From Chloroflexota bacterium (GTDB lineage: Bacteria > Chloroflexota > Anaerolineae > Anaerolineales > Anaerolineaceae), in NCBI GenBank assembly GCA_021825925.1, contig JAKAFP010000003.1:186001-250000 (forward strand): DNA of 64,000 nt. Reading direction: 5' to 3'. Of this stretch, positions 16,374 to 24,304 are shown one piece after another. The notes under the pieces were generated by a model. That model ran no database searches. It had not been told where the DNA came from and saw only the letters and a program-made list of their open reading frames with translations. Made by a program: the position numbers and the translations under genes. How positions within the stretch are numbered: the stretch's first letter is position 1; each line of letters opens with the position of its first letter.

Positions 16374-16579
16374 TCATCTCTCCCGAAGATAAAGTAAGCG
16401 ATCGGCCCTAATAGGTTGAAAGCCACCACAACGATGATCCAGACCCATTTAGGGCCTTTGGTCTTCTCGCGGCGGATCACATCCACCAGGGCGGCGATCA
16501 TCAGTCCCAGCTCAAGCAGGATCACGGGGATGATCAGGGGTAAGTATTTTTGAATAATTGCAACGTTGTTGATATCCAT
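16370..16579 (-). CDS. Small PLDc_N-domain membrane protein (YxlE-like)
   Basis: A 69-residue protein with two membrane helices. The pattern from residue 17 (IPVILLELGLMIAALVDVIR) to GPKWVWIIVVVAFNLLGPIAYFIFGR matches the phospholipase D nuclease N-terminal (PLDc_N) family of small membrane proteins. These accompany ABC exporters such as Bacillus YxlE. It overlaps the ATPase gene by 4 bases. It probably modulates the transporter or its regulator. Confidence 0.88.
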   Translation of the reverse strand: MDINNVAIIQKYLPLIIPVILLELGLMIAALVDVIRREKTKGPKWVWIIVVVAFNLLGPIAYFIFGRDE

Positions 16580-16599
16580 TTTCTTCTCCTGTGTTATAT

Positions 16600-16624
16600 G
16601 GCAGGGCGGGGTTGGCGCCCTGCC
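16600..16624 (-). other. Intercistronic hairpin
   Basis: GGCAGGGCG/CGCCCTGCC (9 bp) between the SPFH and PLDc_N genes, without a T-run. It could adjust relative expression by RNA processing or partial termination. Confidence 0.5.
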
Positions 16625-16635
16625 TTGATTCGTTA

Positions 16636-17652
16636 TTAATTGATCTTGTCCACGTTTTGTTCGGCAAGCGAGACCATGCCTGAAATTCCTCCCAGGTTCA
16701 TGGTATCCACGGCGCTGGAGGGAACGATGACCAGGGCGCCCTTTTGTTTCAAACCTTCGAAGAGCATGTTCATGGCGCGCAGATGCAGCGCGGTTGGATT
16801 GTTGACGTAGGCTTTAGAAGCCTCTTCAAAACTGGATGCGATCTGCATTTCTGACTCGCCAAGGATGACACGAGCCTGACGTTCGCGTTCTGCCTGCGCC
16901 TGACGGGACATGGCGTCTTCAAGGTCCGCGGGAATGACCACGTCGCGAATCTCGACGGATTGAACGGTAATGCCCCAGGGAGTGGTGCGTTCATCAATGA
17001 TCTTTTGTAGATCGGAGTCCATTTTATTTCGTCCCACCAGAATGTCCGCGAGGGTCATCTGACCGATCACTTCGCGCAAGGCGGTTTGTGAAGCCCAGGC
17101 AATGGCGGCGCGATAATTCTCCACTTCGAGGGCGGCTTTCTCGGCATCCCAAACCAGCCAGAAGAGCACGGCATCCACATTGACTGGAACCGTGTCGCGG
17201 GTGAGGGTTTTCTCGGCGGAGAAAGGGGTCACCATGACGCGCTGGTCAACCCAGGTGGTGATGGAATCCAGAATGGGAACGATCCAGAAAAGACCAGGGC
17301 CGCGCAGACCACGCATTTTACCCATGCGCAGCACAACGGCTTTTTCCCATTGGCGGGCGACCTGGATGGCAAAGAACAGGTAAAAACCCAGCACCATGAC
17401 CGGCACAAAAAAGGCAAAAATCAAGCCGTCCTTCACGCCCAAAGAATCCAATAGTACGGCGCCGCCTGTGGCCAACAGAATGCAGACGATCAAGATGGTC
17501 ATGGAGATTCCGTTGATGTGCTGTTCTGCCATGCTTTGTTGTTTGGTTTTTGAGAAATAGCGGAAGGGGCTTAAGTTCTCTGATCCGTTTTCATTTTGAT
17601 TGCTTTGTTGATTATTACTTTGTGAATCGTAGTTTCTGTTCTTGTCTCTCAT
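16636..17652 (-). CDS. SPFH/Band 7 (slipin-like) membrane protein
   Basis: A 338-residue protein. It has a Gln/Asn-rich N-terminus, two close membrane helices (about residues 50-68 and 75-95), then a Band 7 domain from RQWEKAVVLRMGKMRGLRGPGLFWIVP through VPVNVDAVLFWLVWD to ERTTPWGITVQSVEIRDVVIP. A coiled coil (SRQAQAERERQARVILGESEM) follows. This is the slipin pattern, and such proteins scaffold membrane microdomains. It sits second in the GntR operon, 57 bases before the PLDc_N gene, which suggests it supports the ABC exporter or the membrane stress it answers. Confidence 0.9.
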   Translation of the reverse strand: MRDKNRNYDSQSNNQQSNQNENGSENLSPFRYFSKTKQQSMAEQHINGISMTILIVCILLATGGAVLLDSLGVKDGLIFAFFVPVMVLGFYLFFAIQVARQWEKAVVLRMGKMRGLRGPGLFWIVPILDSITTWVDQRVMVTPFSAEKTLTRDTVPVNVDAVLFWLVWDAEKAALEVENYRAAIAWASQTALREVIGQMTLADILVGRNKMDSDLQKIIDERTTPWGITVQSVEIRDVVIPADLEDAMSRQAQAERERQARVILGESEMQIASSFEEASKAYVNNPTALHLRAMNMLFEGLKQKGALVIVPSSAVDTMNLGGISGMVSLAEQNVDKIN

Positions 17653-17664
17653 CTTATCCTCTTT

Positions 17665-18093
17665 TTATAGACTATCGTTATCGGGCTCTTTTTCCAGATT
17701 GCCGTCTTGCCAGGACTGAAAGAGCATTTGAAGGGTTTGTTGACTTTCTTCGGGCGAGAATCCTTGTTTGGCCAGGGACTTGAGAAATCGTTTAGATTGC
17801 AATTCAAGCGATTCCTTTTTAAGTTTTTTCACGGCTTCCGCTGAAGGTTGATCAAGCAGGTAGGTACCCCGGCCTTGTTGGGTCGAGATCAATCCGGCTT
17901 CATCAAGCATGCGGTAGGCCCTGGCGATGGTGTTGAAATTGACCCTTAATTCCGAGGCGAGTTGACGCACCGTGGGTAATTGGTCGCCGGGTTTCAATTC
18001 GCCGTTTGCCAGAAAAGCCTGCACCTGTTCCACGATTTGGACATAACTCGGTACTCCAGAGCGAAAATCCAGGTTAAAGTTTAGTGACTTCAC
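17665..18093 (-). CDS. GntR family regulator, YtrA subfamily
   Basis: A 142-residue protein. The N-terminal winged helix reads PSYVQIVEQVQAFLANGELKPGDQLPT then VRQLASELRVNFNTIARAY, the classical GntR helix-turn-helix. The short C-terminal part (about 70 residues) lacks FCD or UTRA ligand domains, as in YtrA regulators that repress ABC transporter operons. It is the first gene of the operon, 12 bases before the SPFH gene. Direct repeats overlap its promoter, so autoregulation is likely. Confidence 0.92.
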   Translation of the reverse strand: MKSLNFNLDFRSGVPSYVQIVEQVQAFLANGELKPGDQLPTVRQLASELRVNFNTIARAYRMLDEAGLISTQQGRGTYLLDQPSAEAVKKLKKESLELQSKRFLKSLAKQGFSPEESQQTLQMLFQSWQDGNLEKEPDNDSL

Positions 18094-18140
18094 ATTCGAT
18101 CCTCCTGATACAGTTCATTTCACCGACACAGGTTCCGATT

Positions 18141-18199
18141 TTGTATCATTGTTTGATTGTATCTTTGTATTATTGTATCATTGTATATTTTGTTGTCAA
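18141..18199 (-). promoter_or_regulatory. Promoter and repeated operator of the GntR operon
   Basis: On the minus strand TTGACA (18199-18194) and TACAAT (18177-18172) are 16 bp apart. The 12-mer TTGTATCATTGT occurs at 18141-18152 and again at 18173-18184, exactly 32 bp apart (about three helical turns), with related TTGTAT units between. This suggests side-by-side binding of the GntR protein over its own promoter. Confidence 0.65.
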
Positions 18200-18320
18200 G
18201 AGGAGTTTTGTGCCAAAAATATCAAGAGTTTGGATACCCAAATTCCCCGAATAATGAGTTAAAATAAATCAACCCTAATTTATTGCGTACCTAAAGTTAT
18301 TACAAAAAAGGAGAATACCC

Positions 18321-18818
18321 ATGACCAAGTCTTATGATGATTTGATGGCTGCTTTCGCTGGAGAAAGCCAGGCCAACCGCAAGTACCTCGCTTTTGCCAA
18401 AAAGGCCGATGAAGAAGGTTATGAACAGGTGGCGCGCCTTTTCCGTGCGGCTGCTGCAGCCGAGACCGTCCACGCACTCACCCATTTCCGCACCGCTGGT
18501 GAAGTTAAGAGCACCGAAGAGAACCTCAAAGCCGCTGTTGCCGGTGAACATTACGAAAACTCAGAAATGTACCCCGCTTTCATGAAAGACGCTGAAGCTG
18601 AAGGCGATGCCAAAGCGCTGAAGAGTTTCACCTGGGCGAATGAAGCTGAAAAGATTCACGAAATGTTGTATCGTGAAGCCCTCGAAACCCTTGGCAAACC
18701 CGGCGAAACCTACGATTACTACATCTGTCCCGTTTGTGGTTTTACCCACGCCCGCTCCGCTCCTGAGAAATGCCCGGTTTGCGGCGCTCTTGGCAGTAAA
18801 TTCGAGAAGATCAGTTAA
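18321..18818 (+). CDS. Rubrerythrin
   Basis: A 165-residue protein with an N-terminal ferritin-like diiron domain (AFAGESQANRKYLAFAKKA, then AAETVHALTHFR, EHYENSEMYPAF and WANEAEKIHEMLY) and a C-terminal rubredoxin domain with two CPVCG motifs (YYICPVCGF, EKCPVCGA). Rubrerythrin reduces hydrogen peroxide in anaerobes using electrons from rubredoxin or NAD(P)H. A good AAGGAG lies before the ATG. It is monocistronic, followed by the GYF genes after 95 bases. Confidence 0.95.
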   Translation: MTKSYDDLMAAFAGESQANRKYLAFAKKADEEGYEQVARLFRAAAAAETVHALTHFRTAGEVKSTEENLKAAVAGEHYENSEMYPAFMKDAEAEGDAKALKSFTWANEAEKIHEMLYREALETLGKPGETYDYYICPVCGFTHARSAPEKCPVCGALGSKFEKIS

Positions 18819-18912
18819 TTACCATATTGTGGTTGATTGATTCGTAAAAAAAATCGTATAATGATTAACAAAATATTCATCAACTATTCAGGGGAAACCC
18901 AAGGAGAGGCTT

Positions 18913-19569
18913 ATGTGGTATTACACCGTTAATAATCAACAAGTCGGCCCTGTGGACGAAAAAGAGATCAAGAAGCTTATTGTTGCAGGAACCATCACTC
19001 ATGCCACCATGGTTTGGACAACTGGCATGGCAACCTGGCTGCCTATTGCACAAACCGCATTGGGAACTTTAATGGGATCCGTTCCACCTCCTCCCATTGG
19101 CACAGTGCCCCCTGCCATTTTTGTGGAAAACCCCAAAGTTGTACAGCTTAAAAAACTGTTCACCTGGTTCTGGATCAGCCTGATCGGAATTCTTCTGGGT
19201 GGCATTGGTGCAATCTCTGCAGCCATTTTGTTCATCATCATTGTGTACAAATGCTGGCAATTGGTCCAACATGAAAAGGTTCGCGGAACCGCAGATCAAA
19301 TGGTTTCTCGCTGCTTCATCCCCGGCTGGAACTTCTATTGGTACTTCCCTGCCTTGCGTGGATTGGCCAAAGAATTCAACGAGAAATTTGACCGCGAAGC
19401 CATCGCTGGCGAAAAGATCAATCTTGACCTGGTCACCTGGATGCTCATCTGTGCTTTCGGCAGCCCGATCACCTTCGGTGTTTCCTTGATCGCATTCATC
19501 GTGCTCTGGATCATGTACACCAACAAGATCAAGAACGCAGCCATCGCAGTCATTTTGTCTCAGAAATAA
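18913..19569 (+). CDS. GYF_2-domain membrane protein, copy A
   Basis: A 218-residue protein. Residues 1-55 are a GYF_2 domain (MWYYTVNNQQVGPVDEKEIK, later TMVWTTGMATWLPI), a fold that binds proline-rich or other peptide partners. The remainder has three to four hydrophobic helices (WFWISLIGILLGGIGAISA, CFIPGWNFYWYFPALRG) of the type seen beside GYF_2 domains in uncharacterised membrane proteins. AAGGAG precedes the ATG. It is a paralogue of the next gene with its own terminator. The function is unknown. Confidence 0.8.
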   Translation: MWYYTVNNQQVGPVDEKEIKKLIVAGTITHATMVWTTGMATWLPIAQTALGTLMGSVPPPPIGTVPPAIFVENPKVVQLKKLFTWFWISLIGILLGGIGAISAAILFIIIVYKCWQLVQHEKVRGTADQMVSRCFIPGWNFYWYFPALRGLAKEFNEKFDREAIAGEKINLDLVTWMLICAFGSPITFGVSLIAFIVLWIMYTNKIKNAAIAVILSQK

Positions 19570-19591
19570 CCTTTCAAGTCATGGTAAATGC

Positions 19592-19622
19592 AGCCCCGGT
19601 AAAAATTACCGGGGCTTTTTTT
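19592..19622 (+). terminator. Terminator after GYF copy A
   Basis: An 11-bp stem AGCCCCGGTAA/TTACCGGGGCT (19592-19602, 19606-19616) followed by seven T. Confidence 0.92.
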
Positions 19623-19696
19623 GCACATTTTATTAAACAATTACGTATATTTTAGTAACATTTGATCATGCATTTTTTTATGAAAGAGGTGGATTC

Positions 19697-20377
19697 ATGT
19701 GGTATTACAGTTTTCAAAATCAGCAAGTCGGTCCCGTAGAAGAGGAAGCCATCAGCGGGTTGGTCGCCGAACAAAAGATCAATAGCGCCACCCTGGTCTG
19801 GACGCAAGGTATGTCCAACTGGCAGCCGATCGTTTCAACAACGCTTGCAAAATACCTACCGCAAGCGGCAATCGCTCCGGTGGCTGCAGTTGTTCAGCCA
19901 GTTTATGGGACACCTTATAAAACACCAGAGATGGAAATCAAGGAGATGAACGATCTTTTCCTGTGGTTTTGGATCTGCCTGGCAGCAAGCATCTTTACCT
20001 TCGGGTTGAGCGCCATTGCTTCCATGGTGTTGTTCTACATCATCCTCTACCGTAACTGGCAGCTGATCCAGGATGGCTACGCCCGTACCACTCCCGGCAA
20101 GGCCGTGGGCTTTTTGTTCATTCCCTTTTTCAATTTGTACTGGATTTTCGAAGCTTTTCCCGGGCTGGTTCGCGACACCAATGCTTATATCCAGCGGTAC
20201 AACCTGCCAGTCAAAATGCAGGAAACCGGTTTGGCCTCCGCTTTTTGTATTCTTACCTTGTTATGCCTTGTGCCTTATTTGAATTTTGTTGTGGCGATCG
20301 CCCTCCTGGTCATCCAGATCATCATGGCCAAGAACTTCAGAGACTCCGCCGTTGCGCTTATCCAGAACAGAAAATAA
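19697..20377 (+). CDS. GYF_2-domain membrane protein, copy B
   Basis: A 226-residue paralogue of the preceding gene. It has the same N-terminal GYF_2 domain (MWYYSFQNQQVGPVEEEAIS, LVWTQGMSNWQPI), a linker rich in Ala, Pro and Val, and a matching membrane part (FLWFWICLAASIFTFGLSA, FIPFFNLYWIFEAFPGL). The pair has diverged clearly, so the duplication is not recent. It has a separate AGAGG ribosome site and separate terminator, so the two can be expressed independently. The function is unknown; membrane anchoring of a peptide-binding domain is the visible feature. Confidence 0.8.
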   Translation: MWYYSFQNQQVGPVEEEAISGLVAEQKINSATLVWTQGMSNWQPIVSTTLAKYLPQAAIAPVAAVVQPVYGTPYKTPEMEIKEMNDLFLWFWICLAASIFTFGLSAIASMVLFYIILYRNWQLIQDGYARTTPGKAVGFLFIPFFNLYWIFEAFPGLVRDTNAYIQRYNLPVKMQETGLASAFCILTLLCLVPYLNFVVAIALLVIQIIMAKNFRDSAVALIQNRK

Positions 20378-20390
20378 CCCCATCTTCTCA

Positions 20391-20429
20391 AATCCCCGCA
20401 GTTCAATAACGACTGCGGGGATTTTTTTT
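20391..20429 (+). terminator. Terminator after GYF copy B
   Basis: A 12-bp stem AATCCCCGCAGT/ACTGCGGGGATT with a 9-nt loop and a run of T. Confidence 0.92.
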
Positions 20430-20464
20430 GTTATAAAAATAATTTTTGACCAAGAGTATGCGAT

Positions 20465-21262
20465 TTATTCTTTTGCCGGTCCGCTCTTCCAGGTGTCAAT
20501 CCAGGTTTTTGAAGAGCGATTCATTTCAATCGAGAAGTCGGCCACAAATTTACGGAAGTAATTGTTTCGTCCCAGAGTGATGGCAGCCTCTTCGCGTGAG
20601 AGATTGGGAAAATTGCGAGCCGCAGCCGATTCATTCATCGAGATGAACTGTTCTTTCGTAAGTCTTTGGTATTTATTTTGAAAGACGACAAATTCCTGAT
20701 CGTAACGCGTGGTCAGGCGGTTCTCGTCTTTCGACACGAAGGGGCGGCCAAATACCAGCAGTGTAATGGGCAGGGTGAACCGGGGCAGATCAAACATCTC
20801 GCGGTGCTTTTCGGCGTTTTCAAGAATGTCGCCGATGTAGCAGGATCCAATCCCCAGCGATTCAGCTGCGATCACGGCAGTTTGGGCTGCGATCAGCGCA
20901 TCGCAGCTTGCCAGAAGCAGATCCCCTTCTGCGGGCTGCCGGGGAGGGATCCCCTTTTCGTGGCAGACGGATTCGACATCACAAAAGGTGTAATAGTCAA
21001 AGAAGCGTTGATAATCCGCCACGAAGAGCAGCACCCAGGGCGCCGTGGCAATGAAAGGTTGATTATCACAGGTGACTGCCAATTGATCTTTAAGCGCCTG
21101 GTCTTCCACTTCAATAATGGAATAGAGCATCATGTTGCCTGCAGTGGGGGCGCGCAGCGTGGCGTGCAGAATGGTCTGTTTTTCTTCTGCAGTCAGGGGT
21201 GTTTGTGCATACTTGCGAATGGACCTGCGGTTTTCGATCACTTTTAATGTTTCGTTCAACAT
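20465..21262 (-). CDS. Nitroreductase family protein
   Basis: A 265-residue FMN-dependent nitroreductase. VIENRRSIRKYAQTPL is the N-terminal FMN-binding signature and APTAGNMMLYS the second. AAESLGIGSCYIGDI contains the G-x-G-x-C/S FMN stretch. A C-terminal extension of about 55 residues (NFPNLSREEAAITLGRNNYF) is not in short family members. The ATG at 21262 is preceded by GGAGGG; the frame extends further upstream without a site. It reduces nitro, quinone or similar electrophiles; the substrate is unknown. Confidence 0.85.
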   Translation of the reverse strand: MLNETLKVIENRRSIRKYAQTPLTAEEKQTILHATLRAPTAGNMMLYSIIEVEDQALKDQLAVTCDNQPFIATAPWVLLFVADYQRFFDYYTFCDVESVCHEKGIPPRQPAEGDLLLASCDALIAAQTAVIAAESLGIGSCYIGDILENAEKHREMFDLPRFTLPITLLVFGRPFVSKDENRLTTRYDQEFVVFQNKYQRLTKEQFISMNESAAARNFPNLSREEAAITLGRNNYFRKFVADFSIEMNRSSKTWIDTWKSGPAKE

Positions 21263-21381
21263 GGTGAAATCCCTCCGTCTCGTTCCGGCTAGTAAAATGA
21301 CAAAAATATGTAAATGACTTTTTGATAATATCATAATTTGAATTACGCTTGCGGCCGCCTGAATACGATACAATAAAGATC

Positions 21382-22392
21382 ATGTCGGAACAAAACGAAA
21401 TTCAAATCAAGGATCTCATCCTCAGAGCTTTGGCGAAAAGACAGCCGATCATTACCCCGGGGCATGACTGTGCCGTGCGGTTGTTCAATGGTTTTTATGA
21501 AGGAAACCGCGATCTTGTCGCGGACCTCTACGGTACCACTTTGGTCCTCTTCAGCCACGCTGAAAACGAAGAAGACTCCATCGTCCTTTCTCAGGATGCA
21601 CGCGATGTTTATCTGGAAGCCCTGCCGTGGATAAAATGCGTACTGGTCAAACATCATAACGCCCGCGAAAAGGATCTGCGCAACGGGGTGATTACCTTTG
21701 GCAGCAAGCCGGATGATGTGGTGGTTGAACACGGAATCAAATACGCTGTGGATCTAAAGCTAAACCAGGACGCCAGTTTTTACCTGGACACGCGTAATTT
21801 GCGCAAGTGGATCCTGAACCACGCCAGGGGGTTGGAAGTGCTCAATACTTTTGCCTACACCGGCAGCCTTGGGCTGGCCGCTCTCGCCGGGGGAGCTGCA
21901 AGTGTTTTTCAACTGGACCGCAACCGCAAATTCCTTGACCTTGCCAGACGGTCTGCCATGCTCAACCGGCTTGATCTGGGGAAAATGAAATTGGCTGCGG
22001 TAGACTTTTTTGTAGGCATTGGACAGCTCAAACGCAGCAATACGCTGTTTGATATGGTCATTCTTGATCCGCCCTTTTTCTCGGTGACCGAAAAAGGCAT
22101 GGTGGACCAGGCCAAAGAGAGTCATCGTCTGGTTAACAAGGTTCGGCCGCTGCTGAGAGACGGCGGACGCATCGTGGCAATTAACAATTCGCTCTTTCTA
22201 GAGGGGATTGAACTGATTCGTTCGCTTGAGGAACTCGGGCAGGATGGTTATGTGTCCATTGAAGAGGTCATCCCTGTACCGGAAGATATTACTGGTTTCC
22301 CTGACACCATCCTGGGGAAACCCCCGATTGACCCCGCTCCCTTTAGTCATCCCACGAAGATCGTGGTGCTCAAGGTCAAGCGCAAGGAGTAA
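21382..22392 (+). CDS. Class I SAM-dependent rRNA methyltransferase (RlmI-like)
   Basis: A 336-residue protein. An N-terminal beta-rich part is followed by LKLNQDASFYLDTRNLRKWI, then the SAM motif VLNTFAYTGSLGLAALAGGA, the acidic residue in VFQLDRNRK, and the catalytic VILDPPFFS. This order is that of RlmI/YccW-type 23S rRNA cytosine C5 methyltransferases, though the usual PUA domain is not obvious. The ATG at 21382 fits the family; a TTG at 21349 is the other option. The gene overlaps the 3' end of the opposing APH-like gene by 17 bases. Confidence 0.83.
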   Translation: MSEQNEIQIKDLILRALAKRQPIITPGHDCAVRLFNGFYEGNRDLVADLYGTTLVLFSHAENEEDSIVLSQDARDVYLEALPWIKCVLVKHHNAREKDLRNGVITFGSKPDDVVVEHGIKYAVDLKLNQDASFYLDTRNLRKWILNHARGLEVLNTFAYTGSLGLAALAGGAASVFQLDRNRKFLDLARRSAMLNRLDLGKMKLAAVDFFVGIGQLKRSNTLFDMVILDPPFFSVTEKGMVDQAKESHRLVNKVRPLLRDGGRIVAINNSLFLEGIELIRSLEELGQDGYVSIEEVIPVPEDITGFPDTILGKPPIDPAPFSHPTKIVVLKVKRKE

Positions 22393-23380
22393 TTTTTTCT
22401 AGAAATAATTGTACCCAGCCGGGAACAGCATCTGCTTCTTTGGACTTGTCAGGTTCCGGCAGGGTTGAAACCACCATGTGCCAGGTAAGTGCGCGGTTAA
22501 TTCTTCCAATGACCATTGCCAACTCGAAGGCTTCTTGCAGGCCATCCCATTTAGCATAATCCAGCCATTCCTTTAAATAAAGGTCCGTAAGTTCACGAAT
22601 TTCAGGTGAACTCTCTTCAAGCTCAAAGCGGTAGGCAATTGAGCGCAGGGTCACCACCAGGGTAAAAAATGGATGAGCGATAAAGGATTCTGCCCAATCA
22701 AAAAACTTGAATCCGTTTTGATCAATAAAAATATTACCATCATGAAGATCATCATGCTGCAGCGTCTCAGGAATTCCAAATTGCGACAGAATCTCGCACT
22801 TGGTTTTTAATTTGGGCAGGTAACCCAAAAAAGCTTCATAGTCAGCAGGGGATAGCCCATCAGGCTGCCCGATGCACAGGGCTTGCCGCTCTTCCGCCAA
22901 TCGTTTTACCAGTCCAGGCAATACCGCGAGGCTGCGATCCTTCACCCCGAGGACCAACAATTCCTGTTGGTGCGGAATCATGGCTTGCTGAAAGCGGGCG
23001 TATGCCGGGAGTATTTTCTTCCAATAATTAAGGGTTGGGTTTTGCTCCAAGACCTGGCGAAGGGTCGTCCCGCCTTCAGGCATCAGCATCCACCCTTTAT
23101 CGGGCTCGATCTCCAACACAGGTTGAATCATCCCGGGCTGCCAGTGAAAGAGCTGTTGGGTGAGAAGGGGTTCATGATTCAGAACAGGACAGAGCGCTTT
23201 GAAATAGAACGGTACCTGGTTGGTGAAAATTTTATAAACCACTGACCAGGGAGCAGAATGAATTAAGATCGGGCGGGAAATGGTTTTGATATTGTGTTGG
23301 TGGAGCTGCGTGGTTGCCCAATTTTCAATGCCGAGTAACCAGTTCTCTTGTTGCCAGGGTAAAAGGTCACTTTTCTGCAT
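22376..23380 (-). CDS. Aminoglycoside phosphotransferase (APH) family kinase
   Basis: A 334-residue protein with the APH/choline kinase catalytic loop LQHDDLHDGNIFID (catalytic Asp in HDDLHDGN) and the metal-binding DWAES about 12 residues later. The N-lobe is divergent (ILIHSAPWSVVYKIF). Such kinases phosphorylate small hydroxyl or amino substrates; a resistance role is not implied. The ATG at 23380 follows AGG; a TTG at 23395 is possible. Its last codons lie inside repeat copy 3, and its 3' end overlaps the methyltransferase gene. Confidence 0.82.
   Translation of the reverse strand: MQKSDLLPWQQENWLLGIENWATTQLHQHNIKTISRPILIHSAPWSVVYKIFTNQVPFYFKALCPVLNHEPLLTQQLFHWQPGMIQPVLEIEPDKGWMLMPEGGTTLRQVLEQNPTLNYWKKILPAYARFQQAMIPHQQELLVLGVKDRSLAVLPGLVKRLAEERQALCIGQPDGLSPADYEAFLGYLPKLKTKCEILSQFGIPETLQHDDLHDGNIFIDQNGFKFFDWAESFIAHPFFTLVVTLRSIAYRFELEESSPEIRELTDLYLKEWLDYAKWDGLQEAFELAMVIGRINRALTWHMVVSTLPEPDKSKEADAVPGWVQLFLEKITPCA
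22396..22410. repeat. TTTCTAGAAATAATT repeat, copy 3
   Basis: An exact 15-bp copy directly after the methyltransferase stop. On the other strand it falls inside the last codons (QLFLEK) of the APH gene. Confidence 0.75.
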
Positions 23381-23528
23381 TCTTACCTGACCCAAATGAG
23401 AGAAGATCTTCTGCTTTTTTCATCAGCGGCTCCTGCAAATTGGTTGCACTATATCATCATTTATATTGTATTATATGAAATACACAATTATAGGTTCTTT
23501 ATTTGGTTCAGATTTGAGGCTAAAGACT

Positions 23529-24296
23529 ATGATAAACCAGCGCATTCCTGCGATTTTTATCGGTCACGGCAGCCCTTTGAACGCAATCGAAGAAAACGAA
23601 TTCAACCGTACCTGGCACCACATCGGCCAAACGATCCCAAAACCCAAGGCAATATTATCCATTTCATCACACTGGCAGACCAAGAAAACAGCCATAACCG
23701 GTGATCATCATCCACAAACCATTCATGATTTCTGGGGTTTCCCGCAGGAATTGTTTGCCGTGGAATATCGCGCCCCAGGGTCACTGGATCTGGTGGAGCG
23801 GATCAAGGAGATTATTCCAGACGTGGATGTTGATTTAAAGTGGGGGCTGGATCATGGAACATGGTCGGTTTTGACTCCCATGTATCCGGCCGCGAATATT
23901 CCTGTCGTACAACTCAGCCTTGGTCAAACGCTCGATTTTCCTGCTCATTATGCCTTGGGCAAGGCTTTGCGTCCGCTGCGGGATGAAGGAATTTTAATTT
24001 TAGGCAGCGGCAATATTGTCCATAATCTTCGCGAAGCGGTCTTCCGCGATGCTGCGTTTGATTGGGCGGTGGAATATGATGAAATGGTGAAGCAATGGTT
24101 ATTAAAACGTGATGACCAAATGATCATCACGTTAAATGGACATGGAAAATCGGCCATGCTTTCTGTGAACAGCGGGGAACACTATATGCCACTCTTATAC
24201 GTTCTGGGTGCCAGCGAACCGGATGAGCCCCTGGAATTCTATTGTGAAAAAGTGACCCAGGGCTCCATTTCCATGCGCTGCCTGAAAATAGGATAA
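23529..24296 (+). CDS. DODA-type extradiol ring-opening dioxygenase (YgiD-like)
   Basis: A 255-residue LigB-fold enzyme. The metal-binding histidines are in AIFIGHGSPLNAI and SISSHWQTK, and a conserved LDHGTWSVLTPMYP holds the catalytic His. LILGSGNIVHNLREA and ITLNGHGKSAML close the family pattern. Homologues such as E. coli YgiD cleave 4,5-DOPA and related catechols. The ATG at 23529 follows GAGG; upstream in-frame ATGs are not supported. It is divergent from the APH gene and convergent with the cyclase gene. Confidence 0.9.
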   Translation: MINQRIPAIFIGHGSPLNAIEENEFNRTWHHIGQTIPKPKAILSISSHWQTKKTAITGDHHPQTIHDFWGFPQELFAVEYRAPGSLDLVERIKEIIPDVDVDLKWGLDHGTWSVLTPMYPAANIPVVQLSLGQTLDFPAHYALGKALRPLRDEGILILGSGNIVHNLREAVFRDAAFDWAVEYDEMVKQWLLKRDDQMIITLNGHGKSAMLSVNSGEHYMPLLYVLGASEPDEPLEFYCEKVTQGSISMRCLKIG

Positions 24297-24304
24297 CGAG
24301 GGCA

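Noticed and set aside
18141-18199. Direct repeats resembling a tiny CRISPR
   Set aside because: Only two 12-bp units with spacing of a few helical turns inside a promoter; no regular spacers, no cas genes.
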